A stretch of 64,000 bases of DNA. Source: Rhodanobacter sp. A1T4 (GTDB taxonomy: Bacteria > Pseudomonadota > Gammaproteobacteria > Xanthomonadales > Rhodanobacteraceae). Location: contig NZ_JACHCP010000004.1 of assembly GCF_014207185.1 (NCBI RefSeq), positions 1-64,000 of the forward strand, in the 5' to 3' direction. Under the pieces are notes generated by a model. It was not told where the DNA came from, searched no databases, and saw nothing but the letters and a program-made list of their open reading frames with translations. Shown here piece after piece: positions 1 to 10,057 of the stretch. The translations under genes and the position numbers were made by a program. Each line of letters starts with the position of its first letter. The stretch's first letter is position 1.

Positions 1-1085
1 CGACCGAAGAAATCATGGCTGGCCTTTGGGCGGAGCTGCTGAAGCTGGACAAGGTCGGTATCCACGATGACTTCTTCGCGTTGGGCGGCCATTCCATGTT
101 GGCGGTGCAAATGGTTTCGCAATTGCGCAAGCGCGCTGCCATTGAAATTGAATTGCGCAATCTGTTTTCGTATCCAGCCTTGGGCGCATTGGCTGCCTTT
201 GTCGATTCGAACAAAACTGCGTCTCGGCATCCGAATCTGGTTCCCATTCGGGGTCAAGGCCATTTGACACCGCTATTTCTGATTCACCCGGTTGGCGGAG
301 AAGTTCAGTATGCGTTTGACTTGGCACAGCATCTGGATGCTGATCAGCCTGTTTACGCATTGGCGGCCAGCGGCTTGGTCATCGGTGAAACACCGCGTGC
401 CAGCATTACCGAGATGGCGACCGTCTACCTGGAGGCCATACGGCACGTCCAGGTCGTTGGCCCGTATACGGTGGCAGGCTGGTCACTGGGCGGCATGATC
501 GCTTATGAAATTGCCCATCAATTGCTCGCGGCCGGTGAGACAGTCAATTTCGTGGGAATGATCGATACGGGTAGCAGTGCATTCTTGCGGGCCCAGTGGC
601 GCACGAAGAATGTCGCGGAATTCGATGAATGCAGAGCATTCTTGAGCTGGATTGCCGATCAGCATCTGGATGTGGCCGGTATGCGGCAGCATCCTGCTTA
701 TGACGAGTTGATGGTGCTGGCGGAAAGCAAGGATATCGACACCATGCTCGCCGTTTGCCAACGTGAAGCACTTCTGCCGGTACATCTTGATATAGCACTC
801 GTGAAGCAGATCCTTGCTGTACACGTCGGTGGTGCCAAAGCGGCCATAGAGTACGAAACACCAGCCACGGAGGCGACGGTGATACTGCTTACCGCCGACG
901 ACCATGATGTTGAAGATCCGACGCTGGGCTGGGGTGATCTATTGGGGGAGCGCCTTCATGTGACGCGTATCGGCGGCAGTCATATGTCGATAGTGAAGCC
1001 GCCATATATTGAAAAATTGGCGCATGAAATTTCAAACAGGATAAAGCGTTATTCCGCAAGCGCTGAGCTGTCGTACATCGATTAG
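1..1085 (+). CDS. NRPS C-terminus: carrier protein plus thioesterase domain (5' truncated by window)
   Basis: The reading frame is open to the left edge (first complete codon at base 3), so this is the tail of a larger nonribosomal peptide synthetase. A peptidyl-carrier domain comes first, with the phosphopantetheine attachment motif GGHS (Ser within about the first 30 visible residues). A type I thioesterase follows: the nucleophile motif GWSLGG near base 480, an Asp candidate in MIDTG near base 560, and a C-terminal His in GGSHMS near base 980. Such a terminal domain releases the finished peptide by hydrolysis or cyclisation. The P450 frame opens directly after its stop, and a MATE exporter follows, which fits the end of a biosynthetic cluster. 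The product cannot be predicted because the adenylation domains lie outside the window. Confidence 0.93.
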   Translation, partial: TEEIMAGLWAELLKLDKVGIHDDFFALGGHSMLAVQMVSQLRKRAAIEIELRNLFSYPALGALAAFVDSNKTASRHPNLVPIRGQGHLTPLFLIHPVGGEVQYAFDLAQHLDADQPVYALAASGLVIGETPRASITEMATVYLEAIRHVQVVGPYTVAGWSLGGMIAYEIAHQLLAAGETVNFVGMIDTGSSAFLRAQWRTKNVAEFDECRAFLSWIADQHLDVAGMRQHPAYDELMVLAESKDIDTMLAVCQREALLPVHLDIALVKQILAVHVGGAKAAIEYETPATEATVILLTADDHDVEDPTLGWGDLLGERLHVTRIGGSHMSIVKPPYIEKLAHEISNRIKRYSASAELSYID

Positions 1086-1139
1086 TTGCCGAAATCAGAA
1101 GCAGTCAGAAATTTCACACTTGCACTCAGGAAAACCATC

Positions 1140-2591
1140 ATGGATTCAAACGTCGCTGTGGATGTGCAGAATATAGGCGAACTCGAGTATTCGCGCACGA
1201 TTGCAGATTTGCCTTGCCCCAAGGGTCGCTGGTATTTCGGCAATTCGCTGGAACTTCGAGGACGTCAATCGCACTTGATAGTCGCGAAGTGGATTCGCGA
1301 ATTCGGATCCATTTTTCGCTTCGACGCCATGGGTACCCAGATGGTCGTCGTTGCGGATCGGGATGCCACCGACAGCATCTTGCGAGATCGTCCCGCTGGG
1401 TTCAGGCGAAGCAAAGGCACCAAGGTGGTGATGAATGAACTGAGTATTGGCGGCGTTCTTACCGCTGAAGGCGAAGAATGGCGCAGGCAGCGCAAGTTGG
1501 TGATGGGAGGGCTTAGTGTCGATGTAGTGCGAAACTTCTTTCCTACGATGATATTCATGACAGAACGCTTGCTGCAGCGTTGGAAGGCCGCGCTGGCAGA
1601 GGGCAAAGCTATCGAATTGCACCGTGATATGAAGTCCTTGGCGCTTGATATCATCATGGGTATCGCGACAGGGCATGACCTGAATACGGTTGGCGACGAC
1701 GAAAAAAAACTAGTAAGCAATATTGACAATATGATGAGGCGCTTGGAAAAACGTCTCGTTGCGTTATTCCCCCATTGGCGCCATTTCAAATTGCCAGTCG
1801 ATCGTGAAGTGGATAAATCTATCGCGAACGTCAAGCAAACGTTGACGTGCATCATTCGGAATACGCGCGAGCGTATGAGTCAACAGCCGCATCTGCATCA
1901 AAAGCCTACCAATATGTTGGAGGCCATGATCGCATCGAGCGATAATCCCGAATCGGGCTTTACCGAACATGAGCTTCTCAGCAATGCCATTCTGAATGTG
2001 ATTGGTGGCGAAGATACGACAGCCAACACCTTGGCATGGATGATCAATTTGCTGGCAGAGAATCCCGCCGCCGGGGCCTCACTCGCTGCCGAAATCGATA
2101 CGGTGCTGGGCAGCACTACGGTCGCGCGCGACTGGGAGCAGATGAAGCAGCTGCCCTACCTTGAAGCCGTCCACACTGAAACCCAGCGATTGAGGGCCGT
2201 CGCTCCTTTAATTGGGGTCGTCAGCAATGCTGACTGCACGGTTGCCGGGGTTCTTATCCCGAAGGATACGCCAATCATCGTATCGACCACGGGTGAGGGG
2301 ATGGACGAGGCGCACTTTCCACAACATGAGCTATTCAAGCCCGAACGCTGGATTTTTGACCAAAAGCCGCATAGGGAAGACGATCCTGCGCGCAAACTTT
2401 TTCCATTTGGTGGCGGTACACGCATGTGCCCTGGGCGTTTCCTGGCCTTGACTCAAATCAAGCTGGTGATATCGATGATCATGCGTAACTTTGAATTGGA
2501 ACTGGATACCGATGCGCCGCCCGTTGAGCAGGTCATGAACTTCTTCATAGGCCCTAGCGCGGTTCCCGTACGCCTCAAACTTCGTTTTTAG
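1140..2591 (+). CDS. Cytochrome P450, probable tailoring enzyme of the NRPS cluster
   Basis: About 483 residues. All P450 hallmarks are visible: the I-helix oxygen-activation motif GGEDTT, the K-helix ExxR as ETQR, and the heme loop FPFGGGTRMCPG with the axial Cys near residue 430. No membrane anchor or signal peptide is obvious, so it is probably a soluble bacterial P450 needing separate ferredoxin partners; none is encoded here. The frame is open back to a TTG at 1086 directly after the NRPS stop, but the ATG at 1140 has AGGA at 1128-1131 with an 8-base spacer and is the better start. Its position between the NRPS thioesterase and an exporter suggests oxidation (hydroxylation or coupling) of the peptide. 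The substrate is unknown. Confidence 0.93.
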   Translation: MDSNVAVDVQNIGELEYSRTIADLPCPKGRWYFGNSLELRGRQSHLIVAKWIREFGSIFRFDAMGTQMVVVADRDATDSILRDRPAGFRRSKGTKVVMNELSIGGVLTAEGEEWRRQRKLVMGGLSVDVVRNFFPTMIFMTERLLQRWKAALAEGKAIELHRDMKSLALDIIMGIATGHDLNTVGDDEKKLVSNIDNMMRRLEKRLVALFPHWRHFKLPVDREVDKSIANVKQTLTCIIRNTRERMSQQPHLHQKPTNMLEAMIASSDNPESGFTEHELLSNAILNVIGGEDTTANTLAWMINLLAENPAAGASLAAEIDTVLGSTTVARDWEQMKQLPYLEAVHTETQRLRAVAPLIGVVSNADCTVAGVLIPKDTPIIVSTTGEGMDEAHFPQHELFKPERWIFDQKPHREDDPARKLFPFGGGTRMCPGRFLALTQIKLVISMIMRNFELELDTDAPPVEQVMNFFIGPSAVPVRLKLRF

Positions 2592-2707
2592 CCTTCCATA
2601 TCGCCGGGTGCTGGCTGCACAGCCTAACGGCTCGTGACGGCTTGGCGCAGCAGCGTCTGTTGTCGTCGGTTGAGACCGTAACCTGCCAAACAAAGGACAT
2701 GGATCGC

Positions 2708-2839
2708 ATGAATAGGTCACAAAGAAGCATGATTCGCATATTGAATAAGCCCGATCATGCGGGCGACTCCGCGCTGCCTATGGTGCGCCGATTGCGGACT
2801 AATGGCTGTGGAGATGTATCGTTGGGGACATCTAATTGA
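2708..2839 (+). CDS. Possible small ORF (43 aa) coupled to the MATE gene
   Basis: A short open frame lies between the P450 and the exporter. AAAGGA at 2692-2697 sits 10 bases before the ATG at 2708; an ATG at 2699 in the same frame is too close to that site. The predicted peptide is basic (several Arg near the start and middle) and ends in a Gly/Ser/Thr-rich tail with one Cys. Its TGA stop overlaps the TTG start of the MATE gene (TTGA at 2836-2839), an arrangement typical of translational coupling. I recognise no family. It could be a leader peptide that sets MATE translation, or chance coding in a 244-base gap. Confidence 0.3.
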   Translation: MNRSQRSMIRILNKPDHAGDSALPMVRRLRTNGCGDVSLGTSN

Positions 2840-4242
2840 ATTCTAATAATGTTGGTTTTGATTTTAAAATAGCCAAAAGAATCTTAGACGTCTCCATACC
2901 ATTGATGGGATCGATGGTTGGAAATTTGATCATGATGCTCGTCGATCGCATTTGTCTCGCCAGATATTCGAGTGACGCTTTAGTAGCTTCTGGACCCGCC
3001 ATATATACCGCGATGGCGATTATTGGCGTCTTCGTTTCGATTGTGGGATTTTCAAGATCGTTCGTAGCCCAGGCCTATGGGCGGTCCGGGCATGGTGAAG
3101 CCGCCCATCAGGCAGCTGTCGGGATCTTGATTGGTGTCGTGCTGGCCGCTTTCCTGTTGTTAATGGCCCCATTCCTCAAGTTGATCCCATTTTTAAGCAA
3201 CAGGCCCTTCGCCGTTACTCAGTTGGAATCGCAATTCCTGTATTGGTCGGCCTATTTTGGCTGCGTCATGACATTGAATGTGGCGCTTTCGTCTTATTTC
3301 AACGGCATTGGTAAAACGCGTATCACCTTGGTTGTCGGATTAATCGGCCAGGCCGTAGTCATCTTCATGACCATAGGATTGGTGTTCGGTAAGTTCGGGC
3401 TGCCGGAGCTTGGCATGCAAGGCTCGGCAATAGGCACATTGATCGGCACGCTAGCAATGTTTGTTTGCTATTTCTGTTATATGCCGCGCGAGGTTTGGGT
3501 CAATGTGAAAGTGTTGATATTAAAGCGGAGTGGTTTTGCTTTGGCCGATATGCTTCCACGTATTAGAAAGAGTATCGCTCTAGGCGCCGCCACGGGTGTC
3601 GATAATTTCGGTAATGTCATATTTATTTGGCTTATTGGAGGATTGGGGGCGATCTCGCTTGCGGCAAACAACGTCAATATAACCGTGAGCAATATCGGCA
3701 TTATTCCGCTTGTCGGCCTGAGTATTGGTTGCAGCGTATTGTGCGGAAACGCTATCGGTGAGGATGACTATCCGCAGATACCCAGGATTCTTTTCGTCAC
3801 GATGGCAATCGAGCTGATCTATATCGTCGCCATTTCTTTTTTCCAAATAGTGACACCGAGTTTACTTTTGAATCCATTCGGACTGGCTGACAAGCCAGAA
3901 ATTCATAGGGCGGCCATCGCGACCTCAAGAGTGTTGTGGTTCTACTCGCTCGCATTTGCGCTTTCTATAACCGGCGGTGCCGTTTTGGAGAGTTTTGGGC
4001 TCACAAAATTTATATTTACTGTCCGATTAATTTTCATGTGGGCACTAAGCATACCGATTGTGTACTCGATGACCTCTTCGCATACTGGCAATGCGGATTT
4101 TCTTCCGCGTTGCTGGGTTGTCGGTTCGATGTTTGAGGCTGCCATTGGCGCACTATATTTTTGGCGGATACTGCATGCGGTAAAGAACCGCCAGAATGGG
4201 ATTCTGATGGCGAATATTCAGCGTTCAGGGGAGTTGGGATGA
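2836..4242 (+). CDS. MATE-family efflux protein, probable exporter of the NRPS product
   Basis: 468 residues with about 12 hydrophobic segments and the MatE pattern: an N-terminal half beginning with an IPLMGSMVGN helix and a second half starting near residue 240. MATE proteins are Na+ or H+ antiporters of the inner membrane that expel amphipathic compounds. The start is TTG at 2836, with GGGG at 2824-2827 and an 8-base spacer; no ATG lies near. Its place after the NRPS and P450 suggests self-resistance or product export. The gene is clearly richer in A and T than its right-hand neighbours, with many ATA and TTA codons, consistent with the whole cluster having been acquired. It is distinct from the NorM-like gene at 32555. 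Confidence 0.88.
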   Translation: MNSNNVGFDFKIAKRILDVSIPLMGSMVGNLIMMLVDRICLARYSSDALVASGPAIYTAMAIIGVFVSIVGFSRSFVAQAYGRSGHGEAAHQAAVGILIGVVLAAFLLLMAPFLKLIPFLSNRPFAVTQLESQFLYWSAYFGCVMTLNVALSSYFNGIGKTRITLVVGLIGQAVVIFMTIGLVFGKFGLPELGMQGSAIGTLIGTLAMFVCYFCYMPREVWVNVKVLILKRSGFALADMLPRIRKSIALGAATGVDNFGNVIFIWLIGGLGAISLAANNVNITVSNIGIIPLVGLSIGCSVLCGNAIGEDDYPQIPRILFVTMAIELIYIVAISFFQIVTPSLLLNPFGLADKPEIHRAAIATSRVLWFYSLAFALSITGGAVLESFGLTKFIFTVRLIFMWALSIPIVYSMTSSHTGNADFLPRCWVVGSMFEAAIGALYFWRILHAVKNRQNGILMANIQRSGELG

Positions 4243-4342
4243 GGGCCGAGTGCAAAGTGTGTGCGTGTGGATTTGATGTGTGACGAAGCTTGTTTGGCCA
4301 ATACCCCTTCACCGAACAAATCAGAACGAGCGTCCTTTGCCA

Positions 4343-4531
4343 TTAATCCGAATGACGAACCGCTTTACGTGCCTCAAAAACCCGCTTTTGAGCTCGGATG
4401 TGGACAAAGCGCAACGCGTACGCGTGCCTGACTGGTGAAGACAATAAAGCTCGCGCCGTGCTGGGTTCGTGGTCACCGACCTTTTTCAACGTCGTGACGA
4501 TCTGGCTCTCGGTGAATTTGCTATTGCGCAT
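4343..4531 (-). mobile_element. Remnant of an IS3-family transposase OrfA (N-terminus only)
   Basis: The first 18 codons (4478-4531) read MRNSKFTESQIVTTLKKV, the characteristic opening of IS3-family OrfA helix-turn-helix proteins. An AAGGAG ribosome site precedes the ATG. After these codons the resemblance stops: the remaining frame (to 4343) does not continue as OrfA and no OrfB is present, so this is a truncated relic that cannot transpose. Terminal inverted repeats were not identified. Confidence 0.7.
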
Positions 4532-4599
4532 CGTGGGTCTCCTTGGCCCGGAGACATCGTGTTATGCGTGGAGTGAGTTTAGGTGGAGTCGACAAAGCC

Positions 4600-4619
4600 T
4601 CCATCGACGCGTCGATGGA
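4600..4619. repeat. Perfect 20-base palindrome
   Basis: TCCATCGACG is followed directly by its exact reverse complement CGTCGATGGA. It lies 115 bases before the SpmAB-like gene. It could be a dimeric-protein operator or part of a mobile-element end; nothing in the sequence decides between these. Confidence 0.6.
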
Positions 4620-4641
4620 CCGCACTGCCGTTTTGCTTCAT

Positions 4642-4670
4642 GCCAGCCGGAATGTCTCTATCCGGCTGGC
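4642..4670. repeat. Strong hairpin, 10-bp perfect stem
   Basis: GCCAGCCGGA (4642-4651) and TCCGGCTGGC (4661-4670) pair perfectly around a 9-base loop. No U-run follows on either strand, so it is not a canonical intrinsic terminator. Together with the palindrome at 4600 it makes this gap unusually structured. Confidence 0.55.
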
Positions 4671-4733
4671 CGTGATGGGCGTTGTCGTTGACAATGCAGA
4701 CATGTTCATCCCAATAGTTCCGGTTGACCACAT

Positions 4734-5972
4734 ATGCTGAACCGGCTCTGGTTCGGTTTCTTTCTGGTGGCCGCCGTCGCCGCACTGTCGCGCTGGTTGA
4801 TCGGTGGCGACGAGACAGTGTTTGCCGCGGTGGTCGGCTCGCTGTTCGACATGGCCGAGCTGTCGGTGAAGGTGATGCTGCTGCTGTTCGGCACACTGGC
4901 GCTGTGGCTGGGCTTTCTCAATATTGCCGAGGAAGCGGGACTGGTGGATCGCATGGCGCGAGTGTTGGGGCCGCTATTTTCGCGGCTAATGCCCGATGTT
5001 CCGCGCGGCCATCCAGCAATCGGCTTGATCACGCTGAACTTCGCCGCCAACGCGCTTGGGTTGGACAACGCGGCCACACCGATTGGACTGCGCGCGATGC
5101 GTGAGCTGCAGACGATCAATCCATCGGCCGATACCGCCAGCAACGCGCAGATTCTGTTTCTCGTGCTCAATGCTTCGTCGCTGACGCTGCTGCCGGTGAC
5201 GGTGTTCGTCTATCGTGCGCAGGCCGGAGCACATGATCCGACCCTGGTTTTTCTGCCGATCCTGCTGGCGCACTTTGCCGCCAATCTCACTGGCCTGCTG
5301 TCGGTGGCTTACATGCAGCGACTGAAGTTGTGGGATCCGGTGGTGATCGCATGGCTGGGCGGCGGTGCGTTGCTGCTCGGTAGTTTCATCGCCCTACTAA
5401 CGTCGTTCACCGCCGTTGCGCTGGCATCGTTCTCGTCACTGCTGGGCAACCTGATGCTGTTCGGCGTGATCATTGTGTTTTTGTGCGTGGGTGCGTGGCG
5501 ACGCGTGCCGCTGTTCGAGAGTTTCATCCACGGTGCCAAGCAGGGTTTCGATGTAGCGAAGGACATTCTGCCTTACATGATCGCGATGCTGTCGGCGGTT
5601 GGCGTGCTGCGCGCTTCGGGTGCGCTGGACTTCGCGCTGAACGGCATCCGTTGGCTGGTGCTGCACGCGGGGCTGGACGATCGCTTTGTCGATGCGCTGC
5701 CGACCGCGCTGGTCAAGCCGTTTTCCGGCAGCGCGGCGCGTGCAATGCTGATCGAGACGATTCACCACTCCGGCGTGGACAGTTTTCCTGCGCTGCTCGC
5801 AGCAGTGATCCAGGGCAGCACCGAGACAACGTTTTATGTGGTCGCTGTGTATTTCGGCGCGGTCGGCATCAAGCGCGTGCGTCACACGATTGGCTGCGCG
5901 CTGCTGGCCGACCTTGCGGGTGTGTTGGCGTCGATCGGCGTGTGCTACTGGTTCTTCGGATCAGTACGATGA
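4734..5972 (+). CDS. SpmA-SpmB fusion-type membrane protein (nucleoside recognition/Gate domains)
   Basis: 412 residues with around ten hydrophobic segments. The N-terminal half resembles spore maturation protein SpmA (motifs LNFAANALGLDNAATPIGL and MRELQ near residues 100-125) and the C-terminal half resembles SpmB (LPTALVKPFSGSAARAM near residue 325 and QGSTETTFYVVAVY near residue 365). In sporulating Firmicutes these are two proteins; Gram-negative bacteria often carry them fused, with unknown function, perhaps as a transporter-like membrane protein. The organism is not expected to sporulate, so the family name should not be read as a function. The start ATG at 4734 has no strong ribosome site. 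Confidence 0.88.
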   Translation: MLNRLWFGFFLVAAVAALSRWLIGGDETVFAAVVGSLFDMAELSVKVMLLLFGTLALWLGFLNIAEEAGLVDRMARVLGPLFSRLMPDVPRGHPAIGLITLNFAANALGLDNAATPIGLRAMRELQTINPSADTASNAQILFLVLNASSLTLLPVTVFVYRAQAGAHDPTLVFLPILLAHFAANLTGLLSVAYMQRLKLWDPVVIAWLGGGALLLGSFIALLTSFTAVALASFSSLLGNLMLFGVIIVFLCVGAWRRVPLFESFIHGAKQGFDVAKDILPYMIAMLSAVGVLRASGALDFALNGIRWLVLHAGLDDRFVDALPTALVKPFSGSAARAMLIETIHHSGVDSFPALLAAVIQGSTETTFYVVAVYFGAVGIKRVRHTIGCALLADLAGVLASIGVCYWFFGSVR

Positions 5973-6006
5973 TGCGAGCACACGGATTTCAGAGAGCGTC
6001 CCAGCC

Positions 6007-6807
6007 ATGTGCGTAATCGCGCTCGCGTGGAACGCACATCCACGTTGGCAACTGGTGCTGGCTGGCAACCGTGATGAATTTCATGCGCGGCCCAGTACGG
6101 CGCTGGCGCACTGGCCTGACTCGACGATCACGGCCGGCCGTGATCTGGAAGCTGGCGGAACATGGTTGGGCGTTACTGCCAATGGTCGTTGCAGCGTGGT
6201 CACCAACGTGCGCAACCCGCGAGATCCGCAGCTCGGACTTTCGCGTGGACTACTGGTCACGGATTACCTCACGCGGTCCGATGATGCGGCGACACATGCG
6301 GCAGGATTGCAGTCGGTGGCGGCGAATTACAGGCCGTTCAATTTGCTCACCTTCGATTCGGCGCAGGCGTTTCATATCGGCAACCGCCCAAGCCCGCAAT
6401 CGCAGGCGCTGACGTCTGGCGTGCACGGCTTGTCAAATGCCGAACTCGATACGCCGTGGCCGAAGACGCAACGTTTGTGTGAGCGGCTACAACAGTGGAT
6501 CGATGCAAGTAGCTCCAATCACCAGACCAATGATTTTTCCGCGCTGTTCGCTGCACTTGCCGACGAGCAGGCTGCGCCCGATTCAGAGCTACCCGATACT
6601 GGCGTGGGACTGGAGCGCGAGCGCTGGCTGTCGTCAGCTTTCATTCGCGGCGATTCTTATGGCACCCGCGCCAGCACCGTGGTCGCGATCGCGCACGATG
6701 GCCTCGGTGTGATTGTCGAGCGGCGTTTCGGGCCGAACGGGCACTTTGAAGGTGAAACTGCGCTATCGATTGCCGGCCAGCAGCAAGGTGGCAACGCGCA
6801 GAAGTAG
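6007..6807 (+). CDS. NRDE-family (TANGO2-like) protein
   Basis: 266 residues. It begins with Met-Cys, and the eponymous NRDE motif appears as LAGNRDEFHARP near residues 19-30. This is the Ntn-hydrolase-like NRDE/TANGO2 family, in which Cys2 would become the N-terminal nucleophile after Met removal. The frame extends further upstream into the SpmAB gene, but the ATG at 6007 gives the conserved MCV start, so it was chosen. Members are cytosolic and their biochemical role is poorly defined; heme handling has been proposed for eukaryotic TANGO2. It lies 34 bases after the SpmAB-like gene and may share its transcript. Confidence 0.85.
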   Translation: MCVIALAWNAHPRWQLVLAGNRDEFHARPSTALAHWPDSTITAGRDLEAGGTWLGVTANGRCSVVTNVRNPRDPQLGLSRGLLVTDYLTRSDDAATHAAGLQSVAANYRPFNLLTFDSAQAFHIGNRPSPQSQALTSGVHGLSNAELDTPWPKTQRLCERLQQWIDASSSNHQTNDFSALFAALADEQAAPDSELPDTGVGLERERWLSSAFIRGDSYGTRASTVVAIAHDGLGVIVERRFGPNGHFEGETALSIAGQQQGGNAQK

Positions 6808-6911
6808 TACGTGCGTTCGAGCAACAGCTTTGCGCCTACGTGAGTTGTTGGCATGTTCGTCTTTCCGCGTCATGACTCGCTCGCTAGTCTGCTGGCATCA
6901 ATCACGGACGG

Positions 6912-8610
<1,699 letters not shown>

Positions 8611-8643
8611 CTCAGCGAAAATCCGCAGAGGCTGCGCGTGGGT

Positions 8644-9045
8644 TTAGCTTTTGAGTTCACCATCGAGGTAATACCAGCGGCCATCTTCACGTACGAAACG
8701 ACTCGTCTCATGCTGCCGTTGCGCGCGTCCACCACCGAGGCGATAACGGGCGACGAATTCCACGCTAGCGTGGTTTTCGTCTTCGTTGTGCTGCTGGCGA
8801 ATTTCCAATTCCAGCCAGGTCGGCGACGGTTGTTGTGCAGCCAAGTTCAATGAAGCTGGACGCGAGTCGGCGTGCCAGCTGGCCAACAGAAAATCCTCGC
8901 GCTTGAGCACGTACGCGCTGTAACGCGCGCGCATCAGCTGCTCGGCGCTTGCGGCAGCGGCGCCTTCGTGTACCTGGCTACAGCACGGCTTGTATCCTTG
9001 CTGGTTGCCGCAGGGACAAATGGTTGTCGTGGTGGTCGATTTCAT
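8644..9045 (-). CDS. YchJ-like SEC-C motif protein
   Basis: 133 residues counted from MKSTTTTT. An N-terminal SEC-C zinc-binding motif CPCGNQQGYKPCC (residues about 10-22) is followed by a conserved SAEQLMRARYSAYV segment and a compact NTF2-like C-terminal part ending with GRWYYLDG. This matches the UPF0225/YchJ family, whose function is not established; SEC-C motifs usually bind zinc and mediate protein contacts. The frame could begin upstream at 9111, but the family starts close to the SEC-C motif. It converges on ligB with 33 bases between the stops. Confidence 0.85.
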   Translation of the reverse strand: MKSTTTTTICPCGNQQGYKPCCSQVHEGAAAASAEQLMRARYSAYVLKREDFLLASWHADSRPASLNLAAQQPSPTWLELEIRQQHNEDENHASVEFVARYRLGGGRAQRQHETSRFVREDGRWYYLDGELKS

Positions 9046-9089
9046 CGGGTCTTTGTACGCGTTTTGACAAGATTTCAGTAGATGTAGCT

Positions 9090-9686
9090 TCAGATGCTGA
9101 CACGCCGCCACACGCGGCAGCGGTTATTGGCTGGCATGGCGACGTCGTCGATCAACGCGAAGCCGGCACGGTTGGCCAAGGCATCCACCGCTTCGGCGTC
9201 ACGTATTGCCATATGTGATCCGCGGGTTTGCAGCGACAGATCGAAGGCGACGTTGCTGTCGCTGCTGTGGCAACCGTCATACTTGAACGGGCCGTAGATG
9301 ATCAACGTGGCACCGATACCTGTAACGTCCGGAAGCCGTGCGAACAGCTGTTCCACTTCGGACCACGCCATGATGTGCAGTGTGTTGGCGCTGAACACCG
9401 CGTCGAACGTGGCTGTTGGCCATGGACCGGAAACATCCAGTGTCAGCGGAGGTGGCGTGTTCGGCAGCGCGACTTCGTCCAACCATGCGCGAATGCCCGG
9501 CAAATTTTCGTCGCGATCCGAAGCCTGCCAGATCAGCTGCGGCAACCGGCGGGCGAAATGCACAGCGTGCTGGCCAGTGCCGCTGCCGATTTCCAGCACG
9601 TGCCGTTGATCGACGAAGTATTCGCGCAATACAGCAAGGATCGGATCGCGGTTTCGCTCGCACGCGTCGGAATGCGGCTTGCTCAT
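9090..9686 (-). CDS. DUF938-family SAM-dependent methyltransferase
   Basis: 198 residues from MSKPHSDACERNRDPIL. A class I methyltransferase fold is indicated by the glycine-rich SAM loop LEIGSGTGQHAVHFA (near residue 36), an acidic residue after strand 2 (ASDRDE), and FSANTLHIMAW around motif IV. The opening (ACERNRDPI) and the YGPFKYDG segment are characteristic of DUF938. The substrate is unknown. The start at 9686 (CAT 9684-9686) was preferred over an upstream codon at 9704. It precedes the YchJ-like gene in the same direction with 44 bases between. Confidence 0.87.
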   Translation of the reverse strand: MSKPHSDACERNRDPILAVLREYFVDQRHVLEIGSGTGQHAVHFARRLPQLIWQASDRDENLPGIRAWLDEVALPNTPPPLTLDVSGPWPTATFDAVFSANTLHIMAWSEVEQLFARLPDVTGIGATLIIYGPFKYDGCHSSDSNVAFDLSLQTRGSHMAIRDAEAVDALANRAGFALIDDVAMPANNRCRVWRRVSI

Positions 9687-9752
9687 GCCGTCAATCAAGA
9701 ACAACAGTCGCTGCGCCGGCTGCTACAGGCGCGGCCGCCAGGGGGCAGAAGC

Positions 9753-9950
9753 TCAGACGGGATGGCCGCGCAGCACGCGCGCCGGAAGCATCAGCATGGC
9801 GGCAAGCAGCGCGAACACGGCACCGACGGTGATACCGACGAGCCGGAACGGCAGCGCGATCAACCAGACGATGGGATAGAGCACCAGCGCGAGCAGCGCC
9901 AGCGGCCAGCAAACAACCAGCAGCAACAGCCAGAGCACGAACCCGACCAT
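9753..9950 (-). CDS. Small hydrophobic membrane protein (65 aa)
   Basis: 65 residues, almost entirely hydrophobic, with two likely membrane segments (residues about 3-25 and 27-57) and a short basic C-terminal tail (ARVLRGH). A good ribosome site GGAGGG lies 5 bases before the ATG, which supports real translation. I recognise no named family; short proteins of this type are common as unannotated genes in Xanthomonadales. It lies between the DUF938 methyltransferase and HutD genes, all on the same strand. Confidence 0.6.
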   Translation of the reverse strand: MVGFVLWLLLLVVCWPLALLALVLYPIVWLIALPFRLVGITVGAVFALLAAMLMLPARVLRGHPV

Positions 9951-10057
9951 GTCACGCCCTCCGCGTAATTAGTGGACAAACTTTAGCGCAGAGCGGGGGA
10001 CTTGCGTAGATGACTCTCGGCACCCCGCTGGCCGGACAACGGATGTTCCCCCGGTTC

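Larger units (their letters stand above)
4243..4733. other. Intergenic scar between the NRPS cluster and core genes
   Basis: About 490 bases without an intact gene. It contains an IS3-type OrfA remnant on the minus strand (4343-4531), a perfect 20-base palindrome (4600-4619) and a 10-bp stem hairpin (4642-4670). A TTGACA at 4688-4693 could be a -35 element for the next gene, but no convincing -10 follows at the right distance. Position, the change in base composition and the transposase fragment suggest an old insertion or deletion boundary. Confidence 0.6.

Noticed and set aside
4579..4733. Minus-strand reading with YVVNRNYWDEHVCIVNDN, possibly a broken gene.
   Set aside because: Too short, runs into an antisense shadow of the SpmAB-like gene and matches no family I recognise.
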